The notes below the pieces were generated by a model. It did no database searches and was not told the origin of the DNA. It worked only from the letters and a program-made list of their open reading frames with translations. From positions 75,980,762-76,044,761 of the forward strand of contig CM065805.1 in the NCBI GenBank assembly GCA_033398695.1: DNA of 64,000 nucleotides. Reading direction: 5' to 3'. Each line of letters begins with the position of its first letter. Position 1 is the first letter of the stretch. Made by a program: the position numbers and the translations under genes. Of the stretch, positions 55,247 to 64,000 are shown piece by piece. The stretch is from Orobanche coerulescens. Its lineage: Eukaryota > Streptophyta > Magnoliopsida > Lamiales > Orobanchaceae.

Positions 55247-56353
55247 TGTTGCTACCCAAAATATTATCCGGAAATAGATATTGCTGGAATGGATGGATAG
55301 CAAATAAATGTGAGAACACTTCCGTGAGAAAGATAAATAACACAAGATTTGCCGGGGTTGTTAGTCCCGGGCTTGAATGCTCTCGCGAGATATTATTAAT
55401 ACTAATATTCGGGGATACAAGTACTAATGTAAGAATACAATTACAATGAGTGTAATGATTCTTGTTATCTTAGCTAGTGAGCGTGTAGATTGCCGGAAGA
55501 ACCAGATGTGATGCTCTGTGAGTTCTTGTAACAACGGGGATGAACTGTGGCGGCGGTGAGAGATCGATCGTCTCTCACGGCGTATCTTAGCAGTATGCTC
55601 GAGCTCCTGGGCTTGTGAATCTCTTGGAATCTGCCTTGTGGAGACTTCTTGCCTCTGCCGATAGTCTTCTGGATGAGAGATTCGGAGAGAGAAATCCTGA
55701 GATGGATTCCGGCGAGAAAGCTGGGAGCTTGATGGTATGTATGTTCTTCTGTATTTCGGTGGATAAGTGTATGAAATCAGAACTGAAAGCGGAACCTTTT
55801 TCTAGTAGGAGGAGGTTCTCTATTTATAAGACATGGATATGCCGGGCGATCGCCTTTGCTGTATTATAATAATCGGGCAATCGTCTTTTAGCACATGGGC
55901 TTGTTCCCTTAAAGTCCGTGGCTGCTGCTGGCAGCCAGCTGTATGGTCCAATGGGGAGCCTGCACGCGTCCTGAGTCGCTGTCACGGGCGGTCCCACTTC
56001 GTTACTTTCGGCGGACCTGTCAGTAGATGAGGTAGGTGACAGGGTGGGGTCAAAGGTCTTATCTGTCAGCGCCTTTTGTGGATCTGCACGTGGGTGCTGT
56101 TCTGAGATCCAGTCTTTGATGACTTTACCAGGCGATCGTCTCTGTTCGGGGCGTAGGTCGACCGTCCTTAGTCATGCACTAGAGTCGATCGCCAGATGCC
56201 AATGGGCGATCGCCTTGGGAGTCGATCGCTTGGTACCTGATGGTGGTCTGGTATCTTCGATTAGGCGAGCTAGCCATAGTTTGACTGGGGTTGACTCGGT
56301 CGCTCGACCTTATAGTCGATCGCCTGTCGGGATGAATAAATCTTGACACAACA
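55247..56353 (-). repeat. 3' LTR of element K
   Basis: Minus strand TGTTGTGTCAAG ... GGGTAGCAACA, 1,107 bp. CGATCG palindromes (GGCGATCGCC, GTCGATCGCC) lie at 55845-55885 and 56130-56330. TATA (minus strand CTTATAAATAG) is at 55821-55829. The CCCGGGCTTGAATGCTCTCGCG block matches the A LTR. Confidence 0.88.
55821..55829 (-). promoter_or_regulatory. TATA box of the K LTR
   Basis: Minus strand CTTATAAATAGAGAACC, in the same place as 16746 in A. Confidence 0.6.
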
Positions 56354-56368
56354 ATTGCCCCCCAGCTC
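56354..56368 (-). promoter_or_regulatory. Polypurine tract of K
   Basis: Minus strand GAGCTGGGGGGCAAT, identical to A. Confidence 0.85.
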
Positions 56369-56878
56369 GCTCCTATGTTGGAAACGTGGGGTGAGGTGGT
56401 TCTGCTGGCGATCGCTGAACTTTCGACGAGCGACTCTGCATTTAACTGAACTGGCGATCGTCTTTGAGCTGATTGAAACTGAATATGGACGACCTGGTTG
56501 GCCGCTAAACTGCGCGGGAAAAGACAATGGGCGTGGAAAAGTCTTCGCGCACGTGTCGGGCTTCTGTTGGAGGATATCAACGGTCATTAATGGCTCCTCG
56601 ACTGATGCGTCCTTGAAAAGACACGTACGTGGCTCTCGAGGGAGTCAATAAATGCGACGGCTGCACTTCCGACCCTTGAGATTCTTCTTAATTGCACAGG
56701 AGTCCTTTTCGCCTCCTATAAAAGGACGTGAGGACGCAGCGTTGAAACTCTTACGCGCTTCATCACTGGAGAAAGAAGGACTTTGCTGAAGAACGCTTCT
56801 GAGAGATTTGACTGCCGATCGTCGATTAATTTCATCTTTGGGTAAGAAAAAATCCTTTTCTCCTTTCTTTCTTTGAGA
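56369..56878. other. Spacer and promoter region of the antisense gene in K
   Basis: Equivalent to 15692-16173 in A. It contains the TATA box at 56717-56723. No other gene. Confidence 0.5.
56717..56723 (+). promoter_or_regulatory. TATA box of the antisense gene in K
   Basis: CTCCTATAAAAGGACG, 160 bp upstream of the ATG at 56879, at the same place as in A. Confidence 0.62.
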
Positions 56879-59539
56879 ATGGCTGGAACTTCATCATCAC
56901 ATGGAGTGGGTACCAGTTCCGCCGCCGGGACATCGACTGTCCGGGGAGGACCTTTCTCTGACTTCCACCTGGAGACGGCCGCTGAGGCTATTCGGGCCGG
57001 AATTGACCCTGCTGAAATCGAGGATTTATTTAATGAAGCCGACGTCGCCAAGGAAGCGGCTGTTGAAGACATACGATCGCAGATAGAGAGAGATCTGGCG
57101 ATTAGGGCCTACTGGCAGCAGCATAGCGCTTTCGGCCGGGCCTATCTGGCTTTTGCTGAGATTATGGAGAAGTTGGCCGGTCTATCTCCGAGATTTGATT
57201 TCCGGGGTTACTTGGTCGCCTACCCTTATCAGCTTCCCAAACGGTCGCAGTACCGGGCTGCGCAGTGATCTTTGTGGTCGCTTGGCCAAATCCGGAGTTT
57301 GGCGACCAGGAAAGATCTGGCCGTCTGGAGGACGAGGTTCCACGATCCTTCAGATGTGGAAATATTTGCGCCAGCGGAGAATGAGCGCGCCGATCAACCC
57401 CCGATGGGTATGGTCGCCGTGAATGAGGCGATTATGGAGGCCGGGCTACGCTTCCCTCTATCTTTTGCTGTCTCCCACCTGCTAGACACTTAGAACGTGG
57501 CGCCACTTCAGCTGACGCCGAACGCTTGGCTCCAGATAATCTGCACTCTCACTCTGTTTGGCGGTCACCGCCTGTACCGCCTCCCTTCGCCGTCAGAGAT
57601 GAACCACTTGTTCAAGCTGACGGCTCAGAAAGGGTCGGTCGGAGGTTACCATATTTAGGGACGATCTGGTCGGGTAATCCTCGGAGTCCCGAATAAGGCG
57701 CGGGGCGATCCGACGAAGTGGTTATGGGTCGCCGGCGCGTGGAGGGCTTCTGCGAGAGACAATCCTTCGGGCGAGCTGGAGATCCCTACTGAGTTTCGGG
57801 AGAGGAATCCCGGTAAGGGTTTAGACTCTCCCTTCGTTCGGATGTGTTTTGAACTGATCTAATTTAATTTCGGCTTTGCAGGTTTTCACATTCCGGCGGT
57901 CGAGGAGCTGCCCTTTGATTTTCTGGTTGTCTGGGAGTGGATACGGAGCTTGTCGGACGACGACCTTGACGCTATCCGGATCAATAAGGAGAGTCGTTGG
58001 TTGTCGGGTCGGCTATTCCGTTTCTCGAGACATCTCTCGGTACCAGGTATGAGTTTCTGCGACCTTCACTTTCTAGGCGATCACCTTACTTGAGGAAAAT
58101 ATCTAACTGTTGATCGATCGTCTTAACTGTAGAGGTTCGCTTTCCTCGCTTTCTGGAGCCCCCACCGGAGATCGCCATGTCGAATCCTGGAGTTCTGGGC
58201 CGTCTCCACCACAAGAAGTCGTCTCGGGCCCCACCTGTTGCTCTGCCAATTGTTCCGGAGGCGGAGCCTTGCGTGGAGCCGATCGTGGCTGAGGAGGGAG
58301 TTCCGGAAGAGGGGCTTCGAACGAATCACAAAAGGCCGAGGCCAGAGGAAACTCTGGTTTCTGCCCCTGCCAATGAGGTGCCGATCGCCGCGCCTCCGAT
58401 CACCGTTCTTTCTCCGGAGAATGAGCCGCCCTCTACGGCTTTTTTGCGAGAGATGGCGATCGCTGACGCTGAGACTCCTCGAGGGAAACCATACTTCGGT
58501 CGGGACCCCGAGAGGGCTGAGAGGTAGATTGCATTTTTAGGTTGAAACTTGCATTTTCGTAGGAGTTGTGTTAACTTTGTTGTTTTGATGTAGGATCCGT
58601 CGCACAGATCCATCTTGCCCGCCGATGGTGTTGGATTTCTTAGCGAGCCGATCTCCTCGCCATTCCTGTGACATCCCGCAATACGTCAGCAAGGCCGCTT
58701 CTGCTCTACCGAAGGCCTGGACGACCGATCTAGATGCGATCGCTCGTCAGCGATCGGGGAGTTCGAGACAGGCTGTTCTCGCCCTTTCTCTCCAGACGGC
58801 GACCATGGCTGTCCAGGCTGCGCAGGAGTTTGAGGGGCGACCTTCCACTATTCGCCTACAGGCGGATCTCGAGGCAGCTCGGAAAGAGAATGTCGAGTTC
58901 GCCGACAAGATCGCGGCAATGGAGAAGGACTCTTTGGAGGCAGTCAAGCGGGCGAGCCAAGAGCTTGAGCTGGCGAGGAAGGAAGCCGAGATGTCTTGTT
59001 TGGCGGTTGACCGATTCCGGGACAGGATGATGAATGCCGTCCGGGCGCAGAAGGTTGCTGAGGAGGAGGCCGATCATCAGAAGGTGACGATCGCTCGTTT
59101 GACTAGCGAGCTGGCGGAGTCGAGGGAGAAGATAGCTGCGAGGGAGGTCGAGCTCCAAGGGTCGCAAAAGGCGATGGCGGAGCTGAAAGGGGAGGTAGAG
59201 GCGACCAAGGCCAATCCCTTCCTTAACTTGGAGTTTGTCAGCGAGTTTGCCTATTATATGGCGTTTGCTGACTCGATTCGGGCTGCCAAGAAGGGAGGGC
59301 TGGAGGTCGGCCCTCTTGCCGAGAATTTCAAGGCGTATGCGCTGGAGCATCCTCTCCATCCTGCTTTCTCCTTGCCGATTTTGGATCTCTCGGAGCTTGG
59401 CGTGGATCTGAGCTGGTATCCGACTCCGGCGAATCTCGTTCATCCTGACGATTCGGAGGACGGGGAGGCCACTCCGAAAACTGGGGAAGGGTCGCGGGTC
59501 GAGCCGGCGGCTGAAGGCGAAGGCCAGGCGGGGGCCTGA
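56879..59539 (+). pseudogene. Antisense four-exon gene of Tat element K
   Basis: The gene runs opposite to element K and its function is unknown. Exons: 56879-57812 (934 nt), 57882-58046 (165 nt), 58133-58523 (391 nt), 58594-59539 (946 nt); introns 69, 86 and 70 nt, all GT-AG. The sum is 2,436 nt, exactly 812 codons including the stop. Each exon joins in frame (ELPFDFLVVWEWIRSL in exon 2, IAMSNPGVLGRLH in exon 3, PMVLDFLASRSPR in exon 4). It has a variable Ala/Ser-rich start and a central domain resembling the plant 'putative gypsy type transposon' family (MGMVAVNEAIMEAGLRFPLS, NAWLQIICTLTLF). A Pro-rich linker, a Glu/Lys/Ala coiled coil (about residues 560-690) and the conserved PAFSLPILDLSELGVDLSWY near an acidic C-terminus follow. 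Exon 1 has three in-frame stops (TGA 57266-57268, TAG 57491-57493, TAG near 57656); exons 2-4 are open. Confidence 0.82.
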
Positions 59540-59878
59540 GGCTCTTCGCTCTTGCTTGCTTGTTTTAGCTTTTTGTCTTGTAGTTTTGTAGTTTTCTCTT
59601 TGTAGCATTTTGGCCTTCGGGCGACCATGTATTGTGATCCTTCAAGCAATGAAATGAATGTCTGATTTTCTGACTTATCACTTGAATGATTGCTATTTTT
59701 GAGTCTTTGTTTGACTTTGTACAAATGTGTGAGGAGAGATCTTTGCGAGGGTAGTTCCAAATGAAGTGATAAACTCATAAAGATAACTTTTACAACAAAT
59801 TCGATCACTGCACAACATCTGAAAAATGGCGATCTCCGTATGTGGTTTAATAGGGACGATCGTCGTTTAGGTAGTCCG

Positions 59879-59899
59879 CACTCTTCCCCCTTGTTTTTA
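59879..59899 (-). promoter_or_regulatory. Internal purine tract of K
   Basis: Minus strand AAAAACAAGGGGGAAGAGTG, the counterpart of 2257-2280 in A. Confidence 0.35.
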
Positions 59900-60059
59900 T
59901 TCACTTAGTGAAAGTAAGGGGATGAAAATAATTCGTTGAGTGAGCGGTCTTCAACTTTGTCGAATCCTCGAGGACGGTCGTCCGTCTTGAGGAACCGTGC
60001 ACGATCACGGAGTTCGATGGACCGACTCCCTGATCATATCTTGTGCGCGAACGACATTG

Positions 60060-60600
60060 TCTGTCTCGTGACTCATTTTATTGTGAGGGTCCTCTGTTAG
60101 GCTGCCCCTCGCCTCGTATTTAAACAAAGGGCGTGCGGTCTTGGTCTAGAGGAGTCCTTGCGCGGGGCAGCGTCGGATGATTCAACTCCACGCCCGTGGC
60201 TTGTTAGCTCTGCTTCCACTTCGGGTCGCCATGACGATGGCGACCCTCGACGGTGTACGTTGAGACGGGGGTAGTGACGCGTCGCATTGTCCGGGTTCAC
60301 CACGTTAAATGATGAACCTTTGAGGGCGGGCGATCGTGTCCACTGATTAATTGTGGAGGGCCCTCAGACTACGCCGGCCTCGTATTTAAACGAAGGGCGG
60401 GCGATCTTGGCCCAAAGGGACCTTGCATGGCCTAAGCAGTCGGTTCCATCGACCACCAGGACCATGGCTGCACTCTTCTACCTTGGATCGTCATGTAGAT
60501 GCCGACCTTTGACGGTGTACGTTGTGCGGGGGAGGCGATCTCGTGCCTTAGTCCATCATGTTAGATGGTGAACTGTAGATGGCGAGCGAGTCCTCCAGTT
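60060..60600. repeat. Tandem units in the Tat spacer of K
   Basis: About two diverged units of roughly 280 bp sharing CCTCGTATTTAAACnAAGGGCG, GGTCGCCATGACGATGGCGACC-like and GACGGTGTACGTTG. They match the units at 1745-2115 in A. Confidence 0.6.
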
Positions 60601-60808
60601 TCTTAAATAATGAGGGAGATCGGGGAGACTTCCGAGGTCCCCTTCTCTTGATCGAAGCATGTAGAGACGGTCGCCGAGGTTGATCTAGGGGTCGGCTCGT
60701 ATGAGCTTCCCAACCTGTTTGTTTTCGACTCGGACGATCGTGTATAGAGATTGGTTAGGGCTTCGGCTAATCCAATAAGCTGTCCAACTTGCCCTCCTCG
60801 AACAATCT

Positions 60809-62304
60809 CTAGAGCTGTTTGAGGAGGTCACGACAATGGTTGGTGCTGTGGCCGGGACTCTTATGGTAGGCACAATATTGATTGTTGTCCAGGTGACCGT
60901 GGTCCCTTATCGCCTTTGGCTTGTTTAGCGGTTCGTGCCCCTTGATGGCATAGAAAATGTGGGGTGGAGTTCGGTTGAACGTATGGAGGAGATGGGCTTC
61001 CATGTCCTCGAAGGCCTTGAGATCTCTGGGTGGCTTGGCGATCGCCTTCTTTGTTTTGGCGATCGCCATCTTTCGGGCGGGAGGTGGTGTTTCTTCGCCT
61101 AGGTGGAGGGTGAGTAGCCTTTGCCTGGCCAGAAAGTCGGCAGCCTTAGCGCGGAAGATCGCGTAGGTTGGGGGAATATCCTTGGTGAGATGTCTAAACA
61201 TGGGTGAATGACCGTAGAATCCCCCTAGGACCGAATAGAGAGCGATCTCGTCACTGACTGGTTCGCTGGTGAGGATGATTTCGTCTACTCGGTCAATGTA
61301 ATCTGCATCGGTTTCGTCTTTCCCCTGCCTGATTTTCATCACACGGTGGGGGCCTTCTGGTCTGGAGACCTTGGTGGCGAAGTATGACGTGAAGTCATTC
61401 GCCAGTTTCTCAAAGGAGATGATCGATCGTGGTGGTAGTGAGGCGTACCACCTATGGGCCAGCTCGCCCAATGTTAACGGGAAGATCCGGCACTTGGTTG
61501 CATCAGATGCCCCACACCCAGTCATGTAGATTCGGAATTTACTCAGGTGGGTTTCGGGGTCCGATCTCCCTTCATACAGAGGTGTTTTGGGAGGAACGAT
61601 CGTTGGTTGCATGGGGGCAAGCTCGATGTGGACCGCGAGTGGCTCAGTCGGCCCGGTGATCTTTCTGCTGGCGCTTGCCCCAGTGTCCAAGAGTGCTTTC
61701 ATCTCGTCGAGCTGGCGTTGTATAGCGGCCATCGCCGTGGCCTGGCTGCTCGCGGCTCGATGCTCGGAGCGGGAGCCGAGGCGATCGAGTACTGATCCCC
61801 TGGCGATCGGGGCGGGAGTCAGATGGCTGACCTGCGTTCGGCTGTGAGTTGGGTAGGTTGAACTCCTGGTGACGGATTCGGATTCCGTCTTTTCGTGTTG
61901 GAAACAGAATGCCCCGGTCGCCAGGATCGGTCGCGCCCCAAGAGATTGAATACGGATCCGTCCGGTCGTGCGAGAGCCCTTTCTCGCGAATTGGGGCTTT
62001 CTGACGATCGCTCGCCCAGTAGCCCGTTGAACTTCCGTTTTCCCATGCGGCGGACGATCGAGGGAGTTATTGCAGGCGACGCGCATGCTCTCCGTCGCTC
62101 CTCTAGGATGGCCATAGCCTCCTCGATCTGTTCCTCAGTTTGGAACTGGTCGAGTGAGAGGTTGGGGCCATCTCTCAGGTGCGGGATCGAGAGTCTCGCG
62201 TTGCCGAGGCTTCCCCCGGTCATCAGCTGGGGTTCGGATTGAGCCGGGATATGGTGTCCGGCGGTTCGGAGAGCGGCTCTCTTCGATGTACCGGCGGATG
62301 TCAT
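60809..62304 (-). pseudogene. Gag of Tat element K
   Basis: Capsid protein of the Tat lineage. The ATG at 62304 is the first after the PBS and begins TSAGTSKRAAL. The N-terminal part is hydrophilic (EEAMAILEERRRACAS). A frameshift near 61850 moves the reading into the frame 62086-60809, which holds MAAIQRQLDEMKALL (coiled coil) and the gag core (YEGRSDPETHLSKFRIYMT, LGELAHRWYASLPPRSI, FEKLANDFTSYFATK, KDETDADYIDRVDEI). The C-terminus reads YCAYHKSPGHSTNHCRDL, a zinc-knuckle-like CX2HX9HC arrangement. A stop at 60809 is followed directly by spacer. Apart from the frameshift the gene is open, which fits an element mobilised in trans. Confidence 0.85.
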
Positions 62305-62420
62305 GATTCTGAAGGTTTTCTTTGAAGCGCAGTGAGTGTCACTTCAAGTATATGCCCCGAGAACAGTGAGTGTTCTTCGGGACGGTAGGAATGAAAAATG
62401 AAGGTATAGATGTCCTTTCT

Positions 62421-62431
62421 CTAGCGCCAAT
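62421..62431 (-). promoter_or_regulatory. Primer binding site region of K
   Basis: Minus strand ATTGGCGCTAG right after the LTR end. TTGGCGC starts are typical of Tat PBSs. I cannot assign the tRNA from the sequence alone. Confidence 0.55.
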
Positions 62432-62536
62432 TATTGCTACCCAAAATATTATCCGGAGATAGATATTGCTGGAATGGATGGATAGCAAAAAAATGCGAGA
62501 ACACTTCCGTGAGAAAGATAAATAACACAAGATTTG
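62432..62536 (-). repeat. Truncated 5' LTR of K (last 105 bp)
   Basis: Matches 55247-55350 of the other LTR up to ACACAAGATTTG, then switches to J gag. The terminal CA has become TA. Confidence 0.85.
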
Positions 62537-62684
62537 GGCCAGGACAAATAATCTTCCAAATCTCTATATCGTAGGCACGAATAAAGATTGACATCTTTTT
62601 CTTCCATGTCAAATAATTTGAGCCATCGAAGAATGGTGGTCGGTTGAGAGCAAGGCCTTCGACTAGAGAGAATTGAAACGCCAT
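62537..62684 (-). pseudogene. Gag N-terminus of copia element J
   Basis: The first 49 or so codons from ATG 62684: MAFQFSLVEGLALNRPPFFD, then GSNYLTWKKKMSIFIRAYD and IEIWKIICPGP. The PPFFDGSNYLTWK block is the hallmark of plant Ty1/copia Gag N-termini (the DUF4219/UBN2-type region). It lies 46 bp downstream of the PBS, the normal spacing. It is cut at 62537 by the truncated LTR of K; the rest of Gag-Pol is absent from the window. Confidence 0.85.
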
Positions 62685-62730
62685 TTTTGGATCTTTTCTC
62701 CTCGGATGTTAAGCCGCGTATTGGAGTACT

Positions 62731-62742
62731 GCTCTGATACCA
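62731..62742 (-). promoter_or_regulatory. Primer binding site of J
   Basis: Minus strand TGGTATCAGAGC, perfect tRNA-iMet complement, 2 bp from the LTR end. Confidence 0.9.
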
Positions 62743-62744
62743 AT

Positions 62745-63778
62745 TGTTGGGTACGGGATCGGATATTACGCCGTGTTGCGGAAGCATAAATATCAAGTGC
62801 GGAAATTTAAAGCACATAAGGATTTATAGAGGTTCGGCGAGCCTACGTCCTCTCTCGGTATCTTTTTCTATAGGAATAAGATCAAAACCTCTTTTCCTCT
62901 CTTCTATCGGTCGAGGTATAACCGTTACAATCACGTATTCTATTAGTCTGTGATAAACCACTCGTACTTGTCTTTGTGTCGGTTCAAGTTAAACCGTTTT
63001 CCTTTTCGTAGGACAAGGAATCAACCTCTCTAGCTTTCTATCGGTACTAGATAAACCTCGCTAAGATAACGAATGTGATTCTAACAATACCGGATCCTTG
63101 ATCCTAATAACACCGAATTCAATCGTATCTTTTCTTTTACCACTCGTGTATGATTTTATGTATAATACTCAATCACTCAATGTAAGCTCAATATTACAAC
63201 AACAATACAACGAATATCAATCTCAGCTCTATGTGTAGTATACTTGAAGAAGTTGTGTGAATCAATATCATAGACATGGTATTTATAGGCTCCATCAACA
63301 AACTAGTTGTTAACTGCTGCACACTGCATTACGTACGCTATGTAACTCTGGTTACGTACATAAGCTTGATTACGTATGTTAACCTCCAAGGGTTACGTAC
63401 GTTAGCCTCTTCACAATCCAGTCCAGGGAGTTTCTTCATTTGAGTTACGTACGCTAGCATAGACTTTGTTACGTACATTAACATTACATCACTGATGACG
63501 TCATATATCTGTTGCATGCTTTTCTGACTTTGACTCCTCCAACGTTCACTTGTTTGAACTTTGTTACGTACGTTATTCATCTTTCATTACGTACGTAAGC
63601 TTCCTCATATTACGTACCATAACATAGTATTGTTACGTACGTTAGCTTTGATTTTCTCCAGCATTTTGCACTTTGTTTTCCTTCGATGCTTGCTTCGCCT
63701 CTTCGTTGTTTTGTTTTGTTTACCGCCTGTAATCATCAAAACACTTTTAATTGATGTATGAAACAAAATGTTCCAACA
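62745..63778 (-). repeat. LTR of copia element J (right), flanked by PBS and PPT
   Basis: 1,034 bp partner of 53687-54725. PBS lies on the left, PPT on the right. The palindrome cluster is at 63330-63648, and the TATA box (minus strand) at 63280-63287. Confidence 0.9.
63330..63648. promoter_or_regulatory. TTACGTACGTAA palindrome cluster (copia J, right LTR)
   Basis: Ten copies, the same order as at 54274-54594, with a few changed by C/T or G/A substitutions (for example TTACGTACATAA and TTACGTATGTTA). Confidence 0.78.
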
Positions 63779-64000
63779 ATCTCCCCCTTTTTGATGATTA
63801 CAAAACAAAACTTCATCAATGGGATTTACCTGCAAAAATACAAATATATGTATATGTGTACAGACCAAAGTTTTCGACTTTGTCTGTTTTGTTAGTTCTT
63901 CTCCCATTTATTTTTCGACTCCCTATTTCTTTTCTCATTTTATTTTCTCATTTTTAATTTTCATCGTCTTTTCGACGTCTCCTCATTTTTCTTTTCCTTC
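63779..64000 (-). other. 3' internal spacer of a second J copy
   Basis: PPT (minus strand AAAAAGGGGGAGAT) and then the same spacer as 54741-54945, running out of the window. Confidence 0.8.

Larger units (their letters stand above)
59540..60808. other. Spacer between gag and the antisense gene in K
   Basis: No pol homology is found. It contains the purine tract (59879-59899) and tandem units (60060-60600). The frames at 60097-60303 and 60353-60571 are not conserved in A as proteins. Confidence 0.55.
55247..62536 (-). mobile_element. Tat-lineage Ty3/gypsy element K, pol-less
   Basis: Minus strand, right to left: 105-bp remnant of the 5' LTR (62432-62536), PBS region (62421-62431), gag (62304-60809), spacer, antisense gene (56879-59539 on +), PPT (56354-56368), 3' LTR (55247-56353). 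It is the same family group as A, sharing PPT, LTR end and antisense gene. Protease, RT, RNase H and integrase are absent between gag and spacer. The 5' LTR is truncated where J gag is also truncated. Confidence 0.88.
53687..64000 (-). mobile_element. Ty1/copia element J (minus strand), with K inside and a tandem partner to the right
   Basis: Two copies of an LTR with TGTTGG...CCAACA ends (53687-54725 and 62745-63778). Reading on the minus strand from the right: PPT - LTR - PBS (62731-62742) - start of copia gag (62684) - break at 62537 - element K - 3' spacer (55246-54741) - PPT (54726-54740) - LTR. Almost all of gag and all of pol are missing. The right LTR has a PPT on its far side (63779 on), so another copy continues beyond 64000. 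Confidence 0.85.

Noticed and set aside
58856..59608. Minus-strand frame of 250 codons
   Set aside because: Antisense of exon 4 in K; openness comes from the GC-rich coiled-coil codons.
60353..60571. 72-codon plus-strand frame in the K spacer
   Set aside because: Not conserved in A; lies in tandem-repeat spacer.

Overview
This window is nuclear DNA of a flowering plant with a repeat-rich genome. It is a nest of LTR retrotransposons with some DNA-transposon material, and I found no intact single-copy host gene. The evidence is plant-type Ty3/gypsy Gag-Pol reading frames (Tekay/Del-like chromoviruses with a C-terminal chromodomain, and the Tat lineage), a Ty1/copia Gag fragment, primer binding sites matching the plant initiator tRNA-Met 3' end, and CACTA termini. 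The species cannot be told from the sequence alone. Element letters A to K are my own labels.

Layout, left to right. 1-232: start of a minus-strand LTR (family G) inserted into the pol of element A. 233-17124: element A (Tat lineage, + strand; integrase end, spacer, antisense spliced gene, PPT, 3' LTR), split by element B (2855-13198, Tekay, + strand, TSD CGAAC). 17125-27201: element C (Tekay, + strand), whose 5' LTR is cut by A and whose protease coding region is split by a 1.84-kb non-autonomous CACTA element (19667-21509, TSD CCT). 27202-29652: element D, a gag-only Tekay remnant. 29653-33792 and 42666-43821: element E, whose LTR has PPT on its left and PBS on its right; it is split by element F (33793-42660, Tekay, minus strand, TSD ACGTC). 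43822-46351: scraps (possible copia LTR end, an exon-like block, LTR fragments G and H, a CACTA end, a 29-bp tandem repeat). 46352-53686: element I (divergent Tekay, + strand). 53687-64000: element J (Ty1/copia, minus strand), carrying element K (55247-62536, Tat lineage, minus strand, no pol).

The sense genes are all gag-pol: Gag, aspartic protease, reverse transcriptase, RNase H, integrase and, in Tekay elements, a chromodomain. Every copy is broken by stops, frameshifts, deletions or insertions. The longest open stretch is the RNase H-integrase frame of C (457 codons).

Two features stand out. (1) Both Tat elements carry a four-exon gene antisense to the element. It has its own TATA box about 150-160 bp upstream of the ATG and three GT-AG introns at the same places in both copies. 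The introns keep the reading frame in both copies, and the K exons sum to exactly 812 codons. (2) At least six LTR families, both gypsy and copia, carry clusters of about 10-20 short palindromes just upstream of their TATA box. The sequence differs by family (TTACGGCCGTAA, TTACGTACGTAA, GTGCCGCGGCAC, TTAGCGTGCGCTAA, GGCGATCGCC) but each contains two CpGs, which suggests enhancer arrays that arose repeatedly.
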